A stretch of 64,000 bases of DNA from Carya illinoinensis (taxonomy: Eukaryota > Streptophyta > Magnoliopsida > Fagales > Juglandaceae): NCBI RefSeq assembly GCF_018687715.1, contig NC_056756.1:40644480-40708479 (forward strand), written 5' to 3'. This document shows, in pieces, positions 58,439 through 64,000 of this stretch. A model generated the notes under the pieces. The model saw nothing but the letters and a program-made list of their open reading frames with translations, searched no databases and had not been told where the DNA came from. A program made the translations under genes and the position numbers. How positions within the stretch are numbered: the first letter of the stretch is position 1; each line of letters begins with the position of its first letter.

Positions 58439-59798
58439 GGGTTCAAAGATGAAGGCTTTAAGGGTTGTGAGGTCAGGGGGGCATGACTGAGGGCTGAGAG
58501 ACAAGAGATGTAACATAAGAAACTAGACGCAACACAAGAAACTGGTTTGGTATTTTAGTGAACCCGGTCTACACGTCATGGCCACTATGAGAGCCTTAAC
58601 TTCCCATACGAAGCAAATAATGGGATCGGTTCAAAGTTTCAAAGCTTACTATTAAGGATAACGGTCCGATGGTTCTTAAATTACTCTCACATCATTTGGC
58701 ATGTATTAGATCCTAATTTTCAGATATGAATATTAATTCTCTTTAGACTCAAACAAAAACTAATAAATATTAGAAGGTGTAAGGAAACTATTTTGAACAT
58801 GTTATCAAACTAGAGGGAGTTGAGCTACTTTATTAAGGTTTTCTTTTCTATCCATCAACTCCCTTTTCCAATCCACACGAATTCCCAACCAAGGGTTCAA
58901 AGATGAAGGCTTTGAGGGCTGTGAGGTCAGGGGTGCATGACTGAGGGCTGAGAGACAAGAGATGTAACATAAGAAACTAGACGCAACACAAGAAACTGGT
59001 TTGGTGTTTTAGTGAACCGGTCTACACGTCATGGCCACTATGAGAGCCTTAACTTCCCATACGAAGCAAGTAATGGGATCGGTTCAAAGTTTCAAAGCTT
59101 ACTATTAAGGATAACGACCCGATGGTTCTTGAATTACTCTCAAATCATTTGGCATGTATTAGATCCTAATTTTCAGATATGAATATTAATTCTCTTTAGA
59201 CTCAAACAAAAACTAATAAATATTAGAAGGTGTAAGGAAACTATTTTGAACATGTTATCAAACTAGAGGGAGTTGAACTACTTTATTAAGGTTTTCTTTT
59301 CTATCCATCAACTCCCTTTTCCAATCCACACGAATTCCCAACCAAGGGTTCAAAGATGAAGGCTTTGAGGATTGTGAGGTCAAGGGGGCATGACTGAGGG
59401 CTGAGAGACAAGAGATGTAACATAAGAAACTAGACACAACACAAGAAACTGGTTTGGTGTTTTAGTGAACCTGGTCTACACGTCATGGCCACTATGAGAG
59501 CCTTAACTTCCCATACGAAGCAAGTAATGGGATCGGTTCAAAGTTTCAAAGCTTACTATCAAGGATAACGGCCCGATGGTTCTTGAATTACTCTCACATC
59601 ATTTGGCATGTATTTGATCCTAATTTTCAGATATGAATATTAATTCTCTTTAGACTCAAACAAAAACTAATAATTATTAGAAGGTGTAAGGAAACTATTT
59701 TGAACATGTTATCAAACTAGAGGGAGTTGAACTAATTTATTAAGGTTTTCTTTTCTATCCATCAACTCCCTTTTCCAATCCACACGAATTCCCAACCA
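58439..59798. repeat. Three tandem copies of a 453-bp unit
   Basis: Units start GGGTTCAAAGATGAAGGC at 58439, 58893 and 59346, and end ..ATTCCCAACCAA. They differ by scattered single bases only. Each contains GTCTACACGTCATGGCCACT, AATGGGATCGGTTCAAAGTT and TTTAGACTCAAACAAAAACT. No coding similarity or transposon end was recognised. Confidence 0.95.
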
Positions 59799-61092
59799 AA
59801 CACCCCCACCCCAAACCCTACCTCCACCCCGTCTCTTCCTTTAAAGTCACTCTTCTCCCTACATCCCTTCATTTTCTCTATTTTTTCTCCATTTTTTTCT
59901 TTTTGTCAAGCCATTAAAAAGTTAGATGTAGAGCTTTTGATTCACAAATTCATTATGCCATTCCCATCATTGGGAGCGCTACCACATATTTGACCCCCCA
60001 TGACACAGTCTTCCCTACTACCCAACATGTGACAACCATGCACTGCCAACTCATCTCATATATGAGGCTCATTTTGTCGCTAAACACTTCTAGTTGGCCA
60101 CAATTAGCTCTCCGACCTTGTTATATTGGTTTTCTATTTTTTTAATGCCTTAATTTCAATGGCATTCAACGGCATTTTTGCACCCAGCTACCACCATCCA
60201 TCATACACACGCCCAGTGGAAAATCTTTTGGTGTCCAGCTCCATTTCCCCTCCAAAAATTGTCATATTTTGACCAATGCATGGCTTCCATGCACCACCAT
60301 ATTTAGCCACCTATGATTACGTTATTCTTTTTTTCAGAAGATTTATACCTTTTTTTTCTAGGTGTTACTCTCATAAAATTCATTATCCAGTAATGCAAGA
60401 GATGAGATCCTGAACGATTGTTTAAATTATGGGCAGTCGCAATTAACACCTGATTTTGTTGGCTGAAGGATAATCCATTAGCCAAAAAACTGCCTTCATG
60501 ATGACATTTTCTTGGATATAAGCCTAGAAAGCATGAAATAAGAAATATTATATTCTATTTCCTAAAAACATTCTATTTGGAGGCCAGTTCACCCATAGCA
60601 TACTACACACCTGGTTAGGGAGCACCACGTCATGGTCCACCTCTCTCCCCTTGTTGCTTCTCTCTTTCTCTCTCTCTCTCTTAGAAGCCACCTTCCCCCT
60701 CACCCTTTATGGTTCTCTCTCTCCCCCCACATGATTCTCTCTTGTCTTTCACTGTCAGAAACCAACCTCTCCTCCCCACTCCTTGAGGTTCTCTCTTTGT
60801 ATTTCTCTCTATTTTTATTTGACCAATTTACAAAGACACTATGGGTGCTTGTTTAGCAAGAAGAGACGGTCTTCTTCCTCTCCTTCTATTGCTGCCATTT
60901 CTTCAACATCAATGGCACTTCTAAACACTTCCCCCCTTATGCAGGTACCCCCTATCCTTGCCATTGTGAAGAAAATGTAAATATAACGTTCAAACCAAAG
61001 TTCCCTTATGATTTTGATGTTGGAGAATCCAGTCTTAGCTTCTTCCAAATAGGTTCGTCCCTACATGCTATGCAGATCATGTGGTCTCTCTC
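59799..61092. other. No gene recognised
   Basis: C-rich at the start (CACCCCCACCCCAAACCC), CT-rich between 60640 and 60800, otherwise mixed. Short ORFs have no recognised domain. Confidence 0.5.
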
Positions 61093-64000
61093 TTTTTTTT
61101 TTGAAAGGATCAATACTCTATTGATATAAGATAACAAAGGAGGAAAACAAGATTACAAAATTGGACTCAACGCCCAATTCAAACCACATCCTCAGCCAGC
61201 TCAAGGGATTCCTTGGCTAGACAGTGAGCAACATTGTTGCCACTTCTTCTCACAAAACTCACCGTGTAACTATCAAAATCAGCCAATAAAACTCTAATGT
61301 CCTGTAATATCATGCCTACACCATCCCATCTTTCAGTGTGTTTTTGAAGACTATGGATAACAGTCTGAGAGTCACCTTCCACCACAATTGATTGCCAACC
61401 TTCTTCCTTTGCCCATGTTACTGCATGAAGGCCCCCAAGAGCTTCAGCTAGGAGGGGTTCTAACACACCACCTGACGAGAGCTTCTTCGTGGACACAATT
61501 GAGCCCTGATGATTCCTGGCCACCAGACCAAAACCAGTCCTGTTTTTTACTGCACTCAAAGCTGCATCCCAATTTGTTTTGATGATATTCATAGGAGGAG
61601 GAGTCCATATGGAGAAAAGCTCTTGGGAGTGATGGGTCCTGTTCTTAGGCTGGCCCTGTGCAGCTTTAAAAGATTCCAACAAGTCGACTGCCTGCCTAGC
61701 TACCTGGGAGGGATGTGTGAAGGTATTTTCAAAAAGCATACGATTCCTTCTATGCCATATTCCTTTAGCTGTCACTGAGAATAACTCCAACGAATCCTGG
61801 TAGGAAGAGGCACTGAACTTCTCCACCAAGCTTTTGAAATCACCTGCATTACTAGAGCTTTTTTGGAACACTGTAGGGCCTTGATTCCACACATCCATAG
61901 CTGAGGGACAGCTCCACAATGCATGGGTGGTTGACTCTTCCTCCCTATCACATAAAGGACACAGTGGGGAATCCACAATATTCTTCTTAAATAAGTTCAA
62001 CCTAGTTGGGAGTGAATCTAGGCAAGCTCTCCAAATGAAGACTTTTGTGGCATTTGGAATGTGACTTTTCCAACAGCAGGTCCAGTTCTTGGTACAAGGT
62101 GCCTGATGTGAGGATTGCCCCTTCTGTGAATCCACAATCCCTTTCTGCTTATAGTAAGCACTCCTTACTGAGAACTGCCCATCTTTAGTCTCTGTCCATA
62201 TCAGCTTGTCTCTGGCACCAGTCACACTAATAGGGATTTTAAGTACTATTTCAGCTATTTCTGGACCAAGAGTAGCATGAACCAAAGCACGGTTCCATTG
62301 TTTTGTGTCCCCATCTATAAGTTCAGTAACTCGAGCATCTGCACTCAGAACTTGAACTGGGGACTGGACCATGAAGCTGGTAGGTCGTGGCAGCCATCTA
62401 CAATTCCAAATTTTTGCATCCTGGCCATTGCCTATTCTCCATATTGACCCTTTTTCGAGAAGACCCCTTGCTACACAAAGGCTTCTCCAGATAAAGGAGG
62501 GTCTTGCTCCTATTTTGGCCTGAAAGAAATTAGACTTTGAGTAGTACTTAGTCTTGAAAACAGTGGCAGCCAGGGAGTTGGGATATTGGATGAGTCTCCA
62601 GCCTTGCTTTGCTAACAAGGCAAGATTGAAACTTTCAAAATCTCTGAAGCCCAAGCCTCCTGCTCCCTTTGCCTTTCCCATTTGATTCCAAGATACCCAA
62701 TGCACCTTTTTTTCCTGGTTCATATGGCCCCACCAGAAGTGATGCATAACTCGATTAAATTCATTTAGCAATGACTTTGGCAATTTGAAAACACCCATGC
62801 AGTATGTTGGCAAGGCTTGGATGACAGCTTTTAATAAGATTTCCTTCCCTGCTTGTGATAAGAATTTAGTTTTCCAGTTGCTGATCCTACTCCTCATCCT
62901 GTCCAGAATTCCCTTGAAGGCAGCATGTCTTGATCTTCCTATAAGTGCAGGAAGTCCAAGGTACTTCTCATAGGAAGAGGTGGAACGAGTACCAGCCGAG
63001 GTCAGAATGTAATCTTTGGTGGCTTTTTTGGTATTGGCACTAAAGAATATTGAGGTCTTGGCTTTGTTGAGTTGCTGTCCAGAGGCATGTTCATAGATGC
63101 CAATGATTCTATTAAGGGCTGTCCACTCCTTAGCATTTGCCCTGCAAAAAAGAAGACTATCATCTGCAAAAAATAGGTGGTTAATGCTCAGTTTGCCACG
63201 TGAGATAGGGAAGCCATGTATGTCCTTAGCAGATTCAGCCTGAAGCAGTAATCTACTGAGCACTTCAGAAACCAGGATAAAAAGGTATGGAGAGAGGGGA
63301 TCCCCCTGTCTAATACCCCTATGAGGAAGAAAGCTTTCTTGAGGGACTCCATTGATAAGTATGGAGTATGACACTGAGGATATACACTTCATAATCAAAG
63401 AGATCCAGCTTTGGTGGAACCCCATCTTCTCCATGGCCTGCTCCAAGAAAGCCCATTCCACCCTATCATATGCCTTGCTCAGATCCAACTTGACAGCCAT
63501 GTAACCTTACTGCCCCTTTCCTTTTATTTTCATAGAATGCAAGGTCTCGAAGGCAACCATGACATTGTCCATGATCATTCTACCAGGCACAAAGGCACTT
63601 TGTGTGGGAGAGATGATGTGGGGAAGGATGGACTTTAACCTGTTAGATAGCACTTTTGAAACAATCTTATAAAGTACATTACATAGAGAGATAGGCCTAA
63701 AGTCCAGTACAGTTTGAAAGTTCTTCAGTTTAGGGATTAAAACCACATATGTGTCATTGATTGGCTTTAGGTCCCCTCCCTGATTCAGGACCTCCAGGAC
63801 AGCCTTTGTGACTTCTCCACCTACCACATCCCAATGGGATTGGTAGAAGATGGCTGGAAACCCATCTGGGCCAGGAGAGCCCAGAGGGTTCATCTGAAAA
63901 AGAGCCTGCTTGACTTCCTCAGGAGTAAAAGGCCTAGTGAGATCCCTGTTCATTTCCTCTGTAACTCTAGGTAGGAGATGACTTAAGCATCCCTCACTAC
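61093..64000 (-). mobile_element. L1-type LINE, 3' part, runs off the window
   Basis: A T run at about 61092-61102 is the poly(A) tail of a minus-strand LINE. A short 3' untranslated region (to 61178) precedes ORF2, which continues past the right edge. It is related to the LINE at 25032-38649 (same RT blocks, zf-RVT and RNase H) but keeps the RT half that the other has lost. Because the 5' end lies outside the window, no target-site duplication can be checked. Confidence 0.93.
61179..63953 (-). pseudogene. LINE ORF2: RT, zf-RVT, RNase H
   Basis: Open frame 63953-63507, one TAA at 63507-63509 (just before GYMAVKLDLSKAYDRVEW), then 773 codons open from 63500 to 61179 in the same frame. RT: FTPEEVKQALFQMNPLGSPG, PISLCNVLYKIVSKVLSNRL, SAFVPGRMIMDN, KLDLSKAYDRVEW, GIRQGDPLSPYLFILVSE and the catalytic FADDSLLFC. 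zf-RVT: KVFIWRACLDSLPTRLNLFK ... CPLCDREEESTTHALWSCPS. RNase H: KTNWDAAL, the AEALGG glutamate, VEGDSQ and NNVAHCLAKESLEL at the end. All RNase H acidic residues and the RT aspartates remain, so only one nonsense codon is visible in this part. The endonuclease lies outside the window. Confidence 0.93.

Noticed and set aside
60303..60856. Small ORFs before the right-hand LINE
   Set aside because: One is CT-repeat derived; the others have no recognisable domain, start context or splice support.

Overview
This is repeat-rich nuclear DNA from a flowering plant, most likely a eudicot. The evidence is AT-rich sequence with plant-style GT-AG introns, plant lineages of transposable elements (copia, gypsy, L1-type LINE, an RPA-carrying Helitron, hAT and Mutator-type MITEs) and a plant alcohol-dehydrogenase-like gene family. 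The species cannot be fixed from the sequence alone. I found no rRNA, tRNA or CRISPR array.

The only host gene that reads through intact is an alcohol dehydrogenase-like (ADH-like) gene on the minus strand. It has seven exons between 19695 and 22096, which join without a break into 378 codons. Two damaged relatives lie on the same strand. Copy A (480-5933) keeps exons 1-6 but has a +7 frameshift in exon 6, a copia element in intron 2 and a hAT element just upstream of its start codon. Copy B (24450-24670) is only exons 1 and 2. Copies A and B share about 2 kb of flanking DNA (5548-7530), so B is a partial segmental duplication. In B this block is split into four pieces by a 170-bp MITE, a LINE that itself holds a copia element, and a 17-kb Helitron. 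The uninterrupted block in A serves as an empty-site control for three insertions in B, and B serves the same role for the hAT insertion in A.

Layout: 1-7530 ADH copy A with its copia and hAT insertions. 7531-13676 gene-poor AT-rich DNA with microsatellites and several MITEs. 13677-18500 decayed copia, split by a minus-strand gypsy element with an unusual inverted-LTR end. 18500-24142 intact ADH gene, two MITEs and a 1.27-kb LINE-derived retroposon. 24375-39227 ADH copy B, holding a LINE that contains a complete 8.56-kb copia element of Sirevirus type; this copia carries a TATA-led coiled-coil ORF on its antisense strand. 39228-56216 Helitron with recognisable HUH/Y2 Rep, PIF1-like helicase and RPA-like regions, all decayed. 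56217-61090 end of the duplication, a GRF zinc-finger relic and three sets of tandem repeats, including a 453-bp trimer. 61093-64000 a second LINE of the same kind, running off the right edge.

Most coding sequence here is transposon-derived and inactivated by nonsense codons. In the Sirevirus-like copia these fall mainly where the family has tryptophan (TGG), the pattern expected from deamination of methylated cytosine. Target-site duplications could be read for most elements, so many boundaries are exact.
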